Positions 1-9,787 of a DNA stretch of 64,000 bases are shown here, piece after piece. The notes under the pieces were generated by a model. The model searched no databases, was not told the origin of the DNA, and worked only from the letters and a program-made list of their open reading frames with translations. The DNA is from Gemmataceae bacterium (GTDB lineage Bacteria > Planctomycetota > Planctomycetia > Gemmatales > Gemmataceae): the NCBI GenBank assembly GCA_019694755.1, contig JAIBBI010000007.1:21917-85916 (forward strand). The letters run 5' to 3'. Both the position numbers and the translations under genes were made by a program. How positions within the stretch are numbered: the first letter of the stretch is position 1; each line of letters opens with the position of its first letter.

Positions 1-2
1 GG

Positions 3-110
3 CCCGGTGGGAAACTAATGCTCACGTTGCCGGGCGTCCGCGAAGCCGAGAGCTTCGGCAAATCGATCATGCAGGCGGCGACCGCCTGGGGGCCCCTGCG
101 GAATAGCTAA
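3..110 (+). CDS. C-terminal fragment of an unidentified protein (cut by window start)
   Basis: An open frame enters from the left edge and ends at a TAA at 108-110, giving the last 35 residues of a protein whose start lies outside the window. The piece ends in GPLRNS and has no motif I recognise. It is convergent with the lipoprotein gene that ends at 123, so the stop codons are about 12 bases apart. The fragment is too short to name, and chance openness is possible. Confidence 0.4.
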   Translation, partial: PGGKLMLTLPGVREAESFGKSIMQAATAWGPLRNS

Positions 111-122
111 CACGGATCTCGG

Positions 123-689
123 CTACCATCGCCGACCGTGGTAGAAGCCGACCCCCACCACCGGGGGCGGCGGCCCGACGAAGACTGGCTCCTCAACGAC
201 GTAGACCGGTCTTTGTCTTGCATAAACCACCGGCGCGGGTCTGCTGGCCGTTTGCTGCATTTCCATAACAACAGCATCGCTGACGCCGTTGTCTTTGAGC
301 CACTGGATATCCGTTGTCGACAGGTTATACCGGCTTCCGGTCGTGCGAATCTGACCGATAATCACCGGGTCCGACACTTTCCCTTGAGCCATCTGAACGA
401 CGTCTGTAAGCCCCAATTGCCGAGCTGCCTGCTGCTGCTGCTGAAAGGTCGCACGAGCCACGGCCTTGTTCTCGGCTTGCTCCACGGCATTGCCGGTCAC
501 GCCACCGGCAACTGCCCCGACCCCCGCTCCAATCGCGGCCCCGGCACCGGTATTGCCAAGTGATTTCCCGATCAGTGCGCCTGTGACGCCCCCAAGGGCA
601 CCACCACCCAGCACGCCGTTTTCGGTCGGCGTGAGCGACGAGCAACCGGTAATCCCTGAACCAATTGCCAGCAGAATGATCCAGCGCAT
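123..689 (-). CDS. Glycine-zipper lipoprotein
   Basis: A 188-residue protein that starts with a lipoprotein signal peptide: a short hydrophobic stretch ends in the lipobox ITGC near residue 16, so the mature protein should be lipidated and sit in the envelope. Residues about 25-70 form a glycine-zipper segment with repeated GxxxG spacing, a feature of small membrane-inserting envelope lipoproteins. The C-terminal third is rich in Pro and Val and ends in a Gly/His/Arg tail. A GGAGG (complement of 697-701) lies seven bases before the ATG. It is divergent from the M16 peptidase at 800, with about 110 bases for both promoters. The exact role is unknown; stress-related envelope structure is an inference. 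Confidence 0.75.
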   Translation of the reverse strand: MRWIILLAIGSGITGCSSLTPTENGVLGGGALGGVTGALIGKSLGNTGAGAAIGAGVGAVAGGVTGNAVEQAENKAVARATFQQQQQAARQLGLTDVVQMAQGKVSDPVIIGQIRTTGSRYNLSTTDIQWLKDNGVSDAVVMEMQQTASRPAPVVYARQRPVYVVEEPVFVGPPPPVVGVGFYHGRRW

Positions 690-799
690 GACATGACCTC
701 CGCAGCCGCGGGGAATAGCCGAAAAGACTCCCGCTGGTCAAGTCGGGTTCAACACCTAAATATGCGGTATCTCCCAAACAAGTTCCTGGGAAAGCCTCC

Positions 800-3523
800 A
801 TGCGCCGTTTGCTCGCTGCCATCGCGTACGTCTTGATTGTGGGCCAAGCGTTCGCTCAGCCGAATGTGGTTCCGCAGAAAGTCACATCCGTCGAAGGGAT
901 CACCGAGTACTCGCTTCCGAATGGCCTTCGAATCCTCCTGTTCCCGGACGCCTCCCGGCCGACAGTCACCGTGAATCTGACGGTACTCGTGGGTTCGCGT
1001 CACGAGGGTTACGGCGAGACGGGAATGGCCCACCTGCTCGAACACATGGTTTTCAAGGGTACGCCGACTTTTCAGGACGTGCCCAAGGCCTTACGGGATC
1101 ACGGCGCGAACTTCAACGGAACGACCTCTTACGACAGGACCAATTACTTCGAGACGATGCCCGCCACGGAGGAAAACCTCGAATTCGGAATCCACCTCGA
1201 GGCGGATCGCCTGATCAACAGTTTCATCCGCCGCGACGATCTGCTCTCGGAAATGACCGTCGTCCGGAACGAATTCGAGCGAGGCGAGAACGACCCGGAG
1301 CAGATTCTCGGTCAGCGAATTCTCGCGACGGCATTCGAGTGGCACAATTACGGTAAGTCCACGATCGGCAACCGGTCCGATATTGAGCGGGTGCCGATCG
1401 ACAATCTCCAGTCCTTTTACAAGCGGTTCTATCAGCCCGACAACTGCGTGCTCGTCGTTGCCGGGAAGTTCGACGAACCGACTGCTTTAAAGCTCATTGC
1501 CAGGTACTTTGGACCAATTCCCAGGCCGACACGCGTGCTGGACAAGACATACACCGAAGAGCCGGCACAGGACGGCGAGCGCGTCGTCAACCTCCGGCGC
1601 GTGGGCAATGTCGCAGCCGTGGGCGCAGCTTACCACATCGTCGCTGGGGCCCACCCGGATTACGCCGCCGTAGAAGTTCTCGATGAGGTCCTCGCGGGGG
1701 AACCTTCCGGACGTCTATACAAGGCACTCGTGGCCACGAAGTTGGCTACCAATGTCCGTGGTTACTCTTACGGGGGCCACGATCCCGGCTTCATCGCTTT
1801 GGGCGCAGCCTGCGAACCTGAGAAGGTCCAAGCTGTCAAAGAGGCGTTTCTCAAGACCGTTGAGGGGATCGGTGATACGCCGATCACGCCGGAAGAAGTC
1901 GAACGGTCGAAGACCCGACTCCTCAAGCAGCGCGAACTTCTGATGAACAATTCGGGCGTCCTCGCGGTGGTCCTCAGCGAGTGGGCCGCAAAAGGCGATT
2001 GGCGACTCTTCTTTCTACATCGCGACCGCCTCGAAAAAGTACACGCGAACGACGTGAACCGCGTGGCGACGCACTACCTTCGACGGAACAACCGCACGTT
2101 CGGCGAGTTCATTCCGACGAAGCAAGCGGAGCGAATCGCAGTTTCAGCTACGCCTGCTGTTTCGGACATGATCAAGGACTACAAGGGGCGCCAATCAATC
2201 GCTCAGGGCGAAGCTTTTGACCCGACGCCCGCCAACATCGATGCGCGGACGAAGCGTGTCGAAATCGGTGGCGTGAAAGGTGCCATCCTAACACGGAAGA
2301 CCCGTGGCGAAGCTGTTTCCATGACCCTGATCCTGCGGTACGGCAACGAGGATTCACTCCGCGGAATGAACACCGTAGCGCAATTGATGGGTCCCATGTT
2401 GATGAGGGGAACTCGGAACAAGTCGAGGGCAGAGTTTCAGGACGCGCTCGACAAACTGGGTGTGCGGATGTCGATCAGCACGGGTAATCTCGGTGTCCTC
2501 GTCGTCGATATCACCGCGAAACGGTCGACGCTTCCTGCGGCCATCGAACTGCTGACCGAGGCGCTGCGTCAGCCCGCATTCCCGGCCGCCGAGTTCGACG
2601 TTCTCCGGCGAGAGGCCCGCGAAGGTCTCGAAAAGGGGCGGGCCGAGCCCAATTCCCTGGCTATGCGGGCGTTACAGCGAAAGCTGAATCCGTACCCGGC
2701 CGAAGACGTCCGGTACATCCCGACATTGGACGAAGACCTCGAACGACTCAATGCCGTCACCGTGGACAAGATTCGCGGCCTGTACGAATCGCAGGTATCG
2801 GCCGGGACGGGAGAGTTCGGCATCGTCGGTGATTTTGACTCGGACGCGATCATCGGCCAACTCAAGCAACTCCTGAGCGGCTGGGAATCGACCGTGAAGT
2901 ACCAGCGTATTGCGAGGCCGGCCGCCGAGGGGATCGCAGGGGAAAAGATCACGATAAACACGCCGGACAAGGCCAACGCACTATACCTATCCGGCCTGGT
3001 GTTCCGCCTGGGCGACAACGACCCGGACTTTGCCGCGCTCGACCTGGGCAACTTCCTGCTCGGTGGTGGCACGCTGTCGAGCCGACTGGGAAACCGGGTC
3101 CGACAAAAAGACGGCCTCAGCTACGGCGTCAATTCGAGCTTTCAGGCCAGCCCTCGCGACCCGGCCTCCAACTTCATCGTCTTCGCAATTTGCAACCCGA
3201 CCAATATGACGAAGGTAGACAAAGCGATCGACGAAGAGGTCTCGAAGTTCATCAAGGAGGGTGTCAGTCTTTCGGAGTTGGACGACGGCAAGCGTGCGTT
3301 CCTGGAGCAGATGAAGCTCCGCTGGACGCAGGACAGGGCCATCGCAACTACATTAGCCAACAATCTGTCAATGGGCCGCGATTTCAGCTACTATTCGGCC
3401 CTCGAAAAGAAAATCAACGAACTGACCGCCTCCGACATCCAAAAGGCGTTTCAGAAGTACATCGTGCCCTCGAAACAGATCATCGTGGAGGCGGGCGACT
3501 TCAACAAGCAGCCGAACCAGTAA
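800..3523 (+). CDS. M16 family zinc metallopeptidase (insulinase/pitrilysin type)
   Basis: A 907-residue exported peptidase. A signal peptide covers residues 1-19 (ends near GQAFA). The inverted zinc motif HLLEH is at residues 78-82 and the third zinc ligand is Glu158, 76 residues after His82, as expected for active M16 enzymes. The sequence is long enough for both halves of the clam-shell: an active N-terminal half and an inactive C-terminal half from about residue 480. The family degrades peptides in the periplasm or outside the cell. The start is fixed by the signal peptide. It is probably transcribed alone or with the RNase Z-like gene 80 bases downstream. The substrate cannot be told from sequence. 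Confidence 0.93.
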   Translation: MRRLLAAIAYVLIVGQAFAQPNVVPQKVTSVEGITEYSLPNGLRILLFPDASRPTVTVNLTVLVGSRHEGYGETGMAHLLEHMVFKGTPTFQDVPKALRDHGANFNGTTSYDRTNYFETMPATEENLEFGIHLEADRLINSFIRRDDLLSEMTVVRNEFERGENDPEQILGQRILATAFEWHNYGKSTIGNRSDIERVPIDNLQSFYKRFYQPDNCVLVVAGKFDEPTALKLIARYFGPIPRPTRVLDKTYTEEPAQDGERVVNLRRVGNVAAVGAAYHIVAGAHPDYAAVEVLDEVLAGEPSGRLYKALVATKLATNVRGYSYGGHDPGFIALGAACEPEKVQAVKEAFLKTVEGIGDTPITPEEVERSKTRLLKQRELLMNNSGVLAVVLSEWAAKGDWRLFFLHRDRLEKVHANDVNRVATHYLRRNNRTFGEFIPTKQAERIAVSATPAVSDMIKDYKGRQSIAQGEAFDPTPANIDARTKRVEIGGVKGAILTRKTRGEAVSMTLILRYGNEDSLRGMNTVAQLMGPMLMRGTRNKSRAEFQDALDKLGVRMSISTGNLGVLVVDITAKRSTLPAAIELLTEALRQPAFPAAEFDVLRREAREGLEKGRAEPNSLAMRALQRKLNPYPAEDVRYIPTLDEDLERLNAVTVDKIRGLYESQVSAGTGEFGIVGDFDSDAIIGQLKQLLSGWESTVKYQRIARPAAEGIAGEKITINTPDKANALYLSGLVFRLGDNDPDFAALDLGNFLLGGGTLSSRLGNRVRQKDGLSYGVNSSFQASPRDPASNFIVFAICNPTNMTKVDKAIDEEVSKFIKEGVSLSELDDGKRAFLEQMKLRWTQDRAIATTLANNLSMGRDFSYYSALEKKINELTASDIQKAFQKYIVPSKQIIVEAGDFNKQPNQ

Positions 3524-3603
3524 AGGTTGGCCGGGTCTTTGTTCAAGAAGGCCTTTTGGCCGGAAAAACAAAGGCCGCAACTCGGGCGGCATGAGGAATC
3601 ACA

Positions 3604-4485
3604 TTGAACGAAGGGTCCATGAAGCCGCGGATCGGACCGGACGGTCGCCCCGTCGACAATGCACCGTTGTTGTCGTATCACCACGCCGGGCTGACCGTCG
3701 AGGGCTGGTCGCGGGCAGCGGTACAGAGTTACTGGCGAATTCCCGAATTGAAATTGGGCTTCGACCTTGGAGCCCAACCCTGGTCGTTCATGGGGACCCC
3801 GACCTGGTTTCTTTCGCACACGCACCTCGACCACATCGCCGCGCTGCCCGTCTACGTGGCCCGGCGGCGAATGATGAAAATGTCGCCGCCGACCATATAC
3901 CTCCCGGCCGCTGGAATCGATGATACGCGCAGGCTCCTTCAGATCATGCAGCGACTCGATCGAGGTCGCATGGTCTGCGACCTTGTCGGACTGGAGTCTG
4001 GCCAGGAGATTGCGCTTTCCCGCGAACATGTGGTGACTGCATTCGCGACTACGCATACCATCCCGTCACTCGGATTCCTGGTTTGGGACCGAAAGCAGAA
4101 GCTCAAGCCGGAATACGTAGGGCTTCCCGGAGATCAGATACGCGACCTGAAGTTTGCAGGAACGGCCATTACCCAGGAAGTCCGGACGCCCCTGCTCTGT
4201 TACTCGGGCGATACCAGCCCCGCCGGGCTCGATGCCTACCCGCCGGCATTTCAGGCCAAGATTCTGATTGTCGAGTTGAGCTTCGTGCGACCGAACCACC
4301 GCCGAGAAAAGATCCACAAGTTCGGTCATATGCACATCGACGACTTCATCGAGCGCGCGGATCAGTTTCAGAACGAGCTGATTATCGCCATGCACTTCAG
4401 CACCCGGTATCACGTCAACGAAGTGAAAGCGATTCATCAGCGGTTCCCCGCGCATCTCCGCGACCGCGTTCGACTCTGGGTTTGA
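3604..4485 (+). CDS. Metallo-beta-lactamase-fold hydrolase, RNase Z-like
   Basis: A 293-residue protein of the metallo-beta-lactamase superfamily. The metal motif HTHLDH spans residues 72-77, followed by SGDTS and by late histidines in FGHMH and AMHFS that complete the di-zinc site. The arrangement resembles RNase Z/ElaC-type proteins, which trim tRNA 3' ends, but a general hydrolase cannot be excluded. The chosen start is TTG at 3604, which has GAGGA about eight bases upstream; the ATG at 3619 has a poorly spaced Shine-Dalgarno. The stop is one base before the possible GTG start of the next dehydrogenase gene, so the two are probably co-transcribed. Confidence 0.85.
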   Translation: MNEGSMKPRIGPDGRPVDNAPLLSYHHAGLTVEGWSRAAVQSYWRIPELKLGFDLGAQPWSFMGTPTWFLSHTHLDHIAALPVYVARRRMMKMSPPTIYLPAAGIDDTRRLLQIMQRLDRGRMVCDLVGLESGQEIALSREHVVTAFATTHTIPSLGFLVWDRKQKLKPEYVGLPGDQIRDLKFAGTAITQEVRTPLLCYSGDTSPAGLDAYPPAFQAKILIVELSFVRPNHRREKIHKFGHMHIDDFIERADQFQNELIIAMHFSTRYHVNEVKAIHQRFPAHLRDRVRLWV

Positions 4486-4486
4486 G

Positions 4487-5398
4487 GTGGAAATGGACAT
4501 CGTCACAGCAACCCCGGGATCGACCCGCATCGGGTTCATCGGCACCGGCGTCATGGGGCAATCCATGGCCGGTCACCTGCTTCGGCACGGCTACCCGCTC
4601 ACCGTGTTTTCGAGGACCCGCTCGAAGGCCGAATCCCTGATTGCTGCCGGCGCCAAGTGGGCTAATTCACCGGCGGAGGTTGCAAAGGCCTCCGATGTCG
4701 TGATCGGGATGGTCAGCCTCCCGGCTGACGTGCGTGAGGTGTTTCTCGGCGAACGGGGCGTGCTCACCTCACTTCGACCCGGCGGCACAATCATCGACAT
4801 GGCCACGAGTGAGCCGGCACTCGCGCAGGCAATTGCCGCGGCCGCAGCCGGCCGGGGAATTGCCGCCCTCGATGCTCCTGTCAGTGGAGGAGACGTTGGC
4901 GCAAAAAACGCCACGCTCAGCATCATGGTCGGTGGCGATCCGCAGGCATTTGCGGCCATGAGGCCGATTTTCGAGTGCCTGGGGAAGACGATCGTATTGC
5001 AAGGGCCGGCCGGGGCCGGCCAGCACACGAAAATGGTCAACCAGATCCTGATCGCCGGGGCTTTGAGCGGCGTTTGCGAAGCAATGCTCTACGCCCGACG
5101 GTCCGGGCTCGACCCCGCCACGGTGCTGCAATCCGTCGGTGGCGGCGCGGCGGCAAGCTGGCAACTCGCCAACCTCGCGCCGCGGATCATCGACGGCAAT
5201 TTCGAGCCGGGATTCTTCGCCGAACACTTTGTGAAGGATCTCGGGATCATTCTCGAGGAGGCCCGGGCCATGAATTTCGCGCTGCCCGTGACCGGCGTGG
5301 TAGCCCAACTCTTCAACGCGGTTTTAGGACAGGGCCTCGGTCAAAAGGGAACCCATGCTTTGATGCTCGCCTTGGAGCGGGTCAACTCCCGCGGTTGA
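4487..5398 (+). CDS. NAD(P)-dependent beta-hydroxyacid dehydrogenase (3-hydroxyisobutyrate dehydrogenase family)
   Basis: A 303-residue oxidoreductase. The N-terminal Rossmann motif GFIGTGVMG is at residues 16-24, and the family catalytic lysine is Lys182 in the GAGQHTKMVNQ segment. Members reduce or oxidise short 3-hydroxyacids such as 3-hydroxyisobutyrate or tartronate semialdehyde. The substrate loop DAPVSGG is present. The start could be GTG 4487 or ATG 4493. A glycerate 2-kinase elsewhere in the window (53436) would be a natural partner if this enzyme makes glycerate from tartronate semialdehyde, but that link is inference. The gene end overlaps the convergent cytochrome gene by 17 bases. 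Confidence 0.88.
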   Translation: MEMDIVTATPGSTRIGFIGTGVMGQSMAGHLLRHGYPLTVFSRTRSKAESLIAAGAKWANSPAEVAKASDVVIGMVSLPADVREVFLGERGVLTSLRPGGTIIDMATSEPALAQAIAAAAAGRGIAALDAPVSGGDVGAKNATLSIMVGGDPQAFAAMRPIFECLGKTIVLQGPAGAGQHTKMVNQILIAGALSGVCEAMLYARRSGLDPATVLQSVGGGAAASWQLANLAPRIIDGNFEPGFFAEHFVKDLGIILEEARAMNFALPVTGVVAQLFNAVLGQGLGQKGTHALMLALERVNSRG

Positions 5399-5870
5399 AC
5401 CCGGCCGGGTCGTGCGGATCATCACTTTTCCCGCTCGCAGGCGACGGCTGGTCTTTCGTTTTGCCGTCCGACGGCGGAGCTTTTCCCTCGGCCGCGACCA
5501 TCCTGGCCCACTCGTGAAGGTTGCGGTACGCGGGGGCCGTCGTGTCCTTGAGGCTCGGGCGCGTCTGGCCCCCGTGAGCTGTCAGAGACTTCACAAGCAA
5601 TGGGCTCTTTTCCGGCGCGGCCCGGTCAATCTGCCGCAGGGAAGCGGCCAGGTTTGTCTGGCCGGTTTCGGGGGGCAACGACCGGCCCGGAGCCCCACGG
5701 CGCAGGCTGAAGTTGCCTGGCTTTTCGCCGGCATGACAGGCGACGCAGGCATTGAACAGGAACGGCTGGACTTTGGTCCCGAATAATCGCATGGCATCCG
5801 GGCCGCAATCGACCGGAGCCGGGTCGGCGGCCAGAATCAGCGGCAGCAGAAGTAAGACGGAGAAACGCAT
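5382..5870 (-). CDS. Mono-haem c-type cytochrome, planctomycete type
   Basis: A 162-residue exported protein. Starting at the ATG at 5870 gives a clean signal peptide (MRFSVLLLLPLILAADP). A single haem-binding motif CVACH lies near residue 45, followed by a short motif with spacing like that of planctomycete cytochrome C domains (CxxCH ... NFSLRRG). The C-terminus is hydrophilic and rich in Lys, Asp and Pro. An upstream in-frame start at 5939 would add a non-secretory leader and is less likely. Convergent with the dehydrogenase gene, overlapping its last 17 bases. It probably carries electrons in the periplasm; no partner protein is seen nearby. Confidence 0.75.
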   Translation of the reverse strand: MRFSVLLLLPLILAADPAPVDCGPDAMRLFGTKVQPFLFNACVACHAGEKPGNFSLRRGAPGRSLPPETGQTNLAASLRQIDRAAPEKSPLLVKSLTAHGGQTRPSLKDTTAPAYRNLHEWARMVAAEGKAPPSDGKTKDQPSPASGKSDDPHDPAGFNRGS

Positions 5871-5990
5871 TGCCGGCTCATATCCGCCCTCAATCCCACT
5901 TGTCAAGTTAGGGTTCGCACGGGACCGGACTGGCTGCAAATCGCACGCCTCTTATACCAATAGTCTCCGGATACTTCACGAGACCTGTGC

Positions 5991-8951
5991 ATGGAGACCG
6001 ACCGCGACGACCTTGTTCGCCGGTATGGCCGGGAGATCTTCGCCCGGCTGGATCGTCGCGGGCCCATGGTCTTTTCCCCGGCGTGGCTCGACGACCTGCT
6101 GATGCAGGTGTCGATGAGCGACGAAAACGTCAAGATTCAGCTATTCCGATTCATCGACGCCCTGCCCAACCTGCGCGACGCCGACGAAGTCAGCGGGCAC
6201 CTCAAGGAATACCTCTCGGCCGCCAAAGACCACCTGCCGTGGTGGGGCAGGCTGGGAGTTCGCATGCTTCCCTCCGGCGGGCTGGGCGGCAGACTGCTTG
6301 CCCGGTCAGCCGACAGCAACGCCCGCCGTATGGCACGGAAGTTCATCGCGGGCACGAACGTACCGGAAGCGATCGCCTCGATCACGAAACTCCGCAAACG
6401 CTCGCTGGCGTTTACCGTCGATCTTCTCGGCGAAGCGACCATTACCGAGGAAGAAGCGGTTCAGTATCAGCAGCAGTATTTCGATTTGCTCGACGGGCTA
6501 TGTCGGGCCGCCCCGACATGGCCGACGGTGGATCGGATCGATGCCGACCCATTCGGCCCGATTCCACGTGTCAATGTTTCGGTGAAATTGTCTTCGCTCT
6601 ACAGCCAGTTCGACGCCATCGCTCCGGAGGCCACGAGCGCGGCCGTCCGCGACCGCCTCCGCCCGATTCTGAAGATGGCCCGGCGATTCGGCGCGTTCGT
6701 CAACTTTGACATGGAGCAGTACAGCTTCAAGGCAGTTACCCTGCGAATCTTCCGGGAAATCCTTAGCGAGCCCGAATTTCAGGATTGGCCCGACGTCGGG
6801 ATCGCCATTCAGGCCTATCTGAAAGACACGCCCGGCGACCTTCGCGACTTGTGCGAGTGGGCAAAAAAACGCGGCACTCCCGTCTGGATCCGGCTCGTGA
6901 AAGGAGCTTACTGGGATTTCGAGACCATTACCGCGAAAATGTACGGCTGGCCGATCCCGGTCTACGAACAGAAGCCCGAGACTGATGTTTGTTACGAGCA
7001 GATGACGCAGTTCCTGCTTGAAAACTACAAAGTCCTGCGCCCTGCGTTCGCCAGCCACAATGTCCGCAGCGTCGCCAACGCCCTTGCCACCGCCGACAGG
7101 CTCGGAATTCCCCAGCGAGGTTTTGAGTTCCAGGCCCTGTACGGCATGGCCGACCCGATCGCGGACGCGCTCGTGGCCATGGGGCAACGCGTCCGCATGT
7201 ACACGCCATACGGCCAACTTCTCCCGGGAATGGCGTACCTCGTCCGACGGTTGCTCGAAAATACGTCGAATGAGTCGTTCCTGCGCATGAGTTTCACAGA
7301 CAACACCCCTGAGGATGTACTCTTAATGAACCCCTCAGCCAAAGTGTCCGACCGGAAGCCTCGCAAACCAGTGCAGGCGGATTTCGTCAACGAGCCGCTC
7401 ACCGACTTTGCAGAAGAGAGCAAGCGGGCCGCCATGCTGGCCGGGCTGAAAGCCGTGGAGGCCCAACTGGGGCGAAAGTACCCGCTGGTGATCGGTGGCA
7501 AGCGCGTCGAAACGACAAACTGGCTGACATCGGTGAATCCGTCGCGGACGTCGCAGGTCGTCGGCCTGGCAGCTCGGGCATCGGCCGAGCAGGCGAAGCA
7601 GGCTGTCGAGGCGGCCAGGAAGGCGTTCGACACCTGGCGTGACGTGCCCGCCCGGGAACGGGCAGATTACCTGTTCAAGATGGCCAACCTTGTCCGGGCG
7701 CGGACGTTTGAATGGGCGGCCTGGATTGTCTATGAGAGCGGAAAGAACTGGCGCGAAGCGGATATGGAGGTCGGCGAGTGCATCGATTTCCTCGAATATT
7801 ACGGCAAGGAAATGCTCCGGCTCAGCGACTGGGACCGCCGGGAGATTCCGGGCGAGGACAACACTTACGTCTACGAGCCGCGCGGAGTCACGGTCGTCAT
7901 TGCGCCTTGGAACTTCCCGCTCGCGATCATTACGGGCATGGCGTCGGCCGCAATCGTGACCGGTAACACCGTCATCCTTAAGCCGGCCGAGCAGTCGCCC
8001 TGTATCGGAGCGAAGATTCAGGAACTGTGCGAAGCGGTCAACCTTCCGCCGGGCGTGTGCAACTATCTGCCCGGCGACGGGGAAGAAATCGGGCCGACTC
8101 TCGTCGAACATCCCGATGTCGCTGTCATTGCATTTACCGGTTCGCAGACGGTTGGCACTTTGATCAACGCCCAGGCAGCGCGGACGCCCGTAGGCCAGGA
8201 TCACGTGAAGAAGGTCATTGCCGAGATGGGCGGCAAGAATGCCACTATCATCGACAGCGATGCAGACCTCGATGAGGCTGTAAAGGGCGTGGTCGACGGG
8301 GCGTTCGGGTATACCGGCCAGAAATGCTCGGCTTGCTCTCGGGCGATCGTTCACGAAAAGGTGTACGACGCATTCGTCCATCGGGTTGTCGAAGCCACAA
8401 AGAGCCTGAAAATCGCACCGTCAGACGATCCGACTTGCAACGTCGGCCCGCTGATCGACGAAGACTCCCGTAAACGGGTCCTGAGTTACGTCGAAAAGGG
8501 CAAAGCCGAGGCCAAACTGATTTACGCGGGTGATCCCGGGCCACTGAAAGACCAGGGAACGTTTGTCGGGCCACACGTATTCTCCGACGTGAGCCCGAGT
8601 GCCATCATTGCACAAGAGGAGATCTTCGGCCCGGTGGTGGCCGTCATCAAAGCCAAAGACTTCGACGACGCGCTGGCCATTGCCAACAACGTTAACTACG
8701 CTCTGACCGGGGCAGTTTATTCGCGGTCTCCGGCGAACATCGAGCGGGCGAAGCGTCGGTTTCGGGTCGGCAACCTCTACATCAACCGGAAATGCACCGG
8801 GGCCTACGTTTGCCGGCAGCCGTTCGGCGGGTTCAAGATGTCCGGCATCGGCTCCAAGGCCGGGGGGCCGGAGTACCTCCAGCAATTCATGGTCCCGCGG
8901 ACCATCACAGAAAACACGATGCGCCGCGGCTTCGCCCCCACGACCGGCTGA
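5991..8951 (+). CDS. putA: Bifunctional proline dehydrogenase / L-glutamate gamma-semialdehyde dehydrogenase
   Basis: A 986-residue fusion that oxidises proline to glutamate in two steps. Residues about 90-430 form the FAD-dependent proline dehydrogenase barrel (motifs QAYLKD, IRLVKGAYWD). Residues about 490-965 are an aldehyde dehydrogenase with the catalytic cysteine Cys779 in GQKCSACSR and the upstream EMGGKN glutamate motif. There is no N-terminal DNA-binding domain, so it is a catabolic enzyme only and not an autorepressor like E. coli PutA. It is followed 14 bases later by folP and then proA, in the same direction. The start has only a weak upstream Shine-Dalgarno. Confidence 0.96.
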   Translation: METDRDDLVRRYGREIFARLDRRGPMVFSPAWLDDLLMQVSMSDENVKIQLFRFIDALPNLRDADEVSGHLKEYLSAAKDHLPWWGRLGVRMLPSGGLGGRLLARSADSNARRMARKFIAGTNVPEAIASITKLRKRSLAFTVDLLGEATITEEEAVQYQQQYFDLLDGLCRAAPTWPTVDRIDADPFGPIPRVNVSVKLSSLYSQFDAIAPEATSAAVRDRLRPILKMARRFGAFVNFDMEQYSFKAVTLRIFREILSEPEFQDWPDVGIAIQAYLKDTPGDLRDLCEWAKKRGTPVWIRLVKGAYWDFETITAKMYGWPIPVYEQKPETDVCYEQMTQFLLENYKVLRPAFASHNVRSVANALATADRLGIPQRGFEFQALYGMADPIADALVAMGQRVRMYTPYGQLLPGMAYLVRRLLENTSNESFLRMSFTDNTPEDVLLMNPSAKVSDRKPRKPVQADFVNEPLTDFAEESKRAAMLAGLKAVEAQLGRKYPLVIGGKRVETTNWLTSVNPSRTSQVVGLAARASAEQAKQAVEAARKAFDTWRDVPARERADYLFKMANLVRARTFEWAAWIVYESGKNWREADMEVGECIDFLEYYGKEMLRLSDWDRREIPGEDNTYVYEPRGVTVVIAPWNFPLAIITGMASAAIVTGNTVILKPAEQSPCIGAKIQELCEAVNLPPGVCNYLPGDGEEIGPTLVEHPDVAVIAFTGSQTVGTLINAQAARTPVGQDHVKKVIAEMGGKNATIIDSDADLDEAVKGVVDGAFGYTGQKCSACSRAIVHEKVYDAFVHRVVEATKSLKIAPSDDPTCNVGPLIDEDSRKRVLSYVEKGKAEAKLIYAGDPGPLKDQGTFVGPHVFSDVSPSAIIAQEEIFGPVVAVIKAKDFDDALAIANNVNYALTGAVYSRSPANIERAKRRFRVGNLYINRKCTGAYVCRQPFGGFKMSGIGSKAGGPEYLQQFMVPRTITENTMRRGFAPTTG

Positions 8952-8965
8952 CGGCAAAGGTCCGC

Positions 8966-9787
8966 ATGGAATGGCGAAGTCACGTCCGTAAGTTTGACCT
9001 GACCCGTCCATTGGTCATGGGGATCGTCAACGTCACGCCCGATAGTTTTTCCGACGGCGGGCGAGACACGGAAGCGGCCGTCGGGCACGCCCTGAAGTTG
9101 ATCGACGACGGGGCGGACATTCTCGATATTGGCGGCGAATCGACTCGCCCCGGTGCTCAGCCGGTCCCGCCCGACGTGGAACTCCGGCGAGTCATCCCCG
9201 TAATTGAACGACTTGTTGCCAGAATTCAGATTCCAATTTCTGTCGATACTTCCAAGCCGCTCGTGGCTCGGGCGGCCGTCGCAGCCGGGGCCGAGATCAT
9301 TAACGACGTGGCTGGTCTGCGCGATACCGGCATGGTCGAGGTAGTCCGATCTACCGGCGCTGCCTGCATCGTCATGCACATGCAAGGCACGCCGGTCACG
9401 ATGCAGGACGATCCGAAGTACGATGATGTCGTTGCCGAAGTTCGGTCGTACTTCCTTGATAGATTTCAGTCGCTATCTCGCGACGGTGTCGCGCCCGAGC
9501 GGATCATGTTCGATCCCGGTATTGGATTCGGGAAGAGATCGCATCACAACTGGCAATTGATCGCCGGCCTGAGCCAACTTTCCGGTTGCGGTCGACCGCT
9601 CTGCCTCGGAGTTTCCCGCAAGGGGTTCCTTGGTAAGGATAGGGCGCCCAAAGGCCGGATGGTGGCAGGCATCGCAGTCGCCCTTCACGGTATCGCCCGG
9701 AACAGCGTCCAAGTGATACGGACTCATGACGTCCGCGAGACTCGCGACGCAGTCGACGCCTGGTATCAAATCGAGGCCAACCAATGA
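8966..9787 (+). CDS. folP: Dihydropteroate synthase
   Basis: A 273-residue enzyme that joins p-aminobenzoate to 6-hydroxymethyl-dihydropterin pyrophosphate in folate synthesis. The N-terminal signature VMGIVNVTPDSFSDGG lies near residues 16-31, the second signature DIGGESTRPGA follows, and the C-terminal SRKGF loop is intact. The ATG at 8966 is preceded by AAAGG with five-base spacing; an open frame extends upstream into putA but is just the antiphase of that gene. The stop overlaps the start of proA (ATGA). Folate genes folE (27136) and a DHPS-like paralogue (22835) are elsewhere in the window. Confidence 0.95.
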   Translation: MEWRSHVRKFDLTRPLVMGIVNVTPDSFSDGGRDTEAAVGHALKLIDDGADILDIGGESTRPGAQPVPPDVELRRVIPVIERLVARIQIPISVDTSKPLVARAAVAAGAEIINDVAGLRDTGMVEVVRSTGAACIVMHMQGTPVTMQDDPKYDDVVAEVRSYFLDRFQSLSRDGVAPERIMFDPGIGFGKRSHHNWQLIAGLSQLSGCGRPLCLGVSRKGFLGKDRAPKGRMVAGIAVALHGIARNSVQVIRTHDVRETRDAVDAWYQIEANQ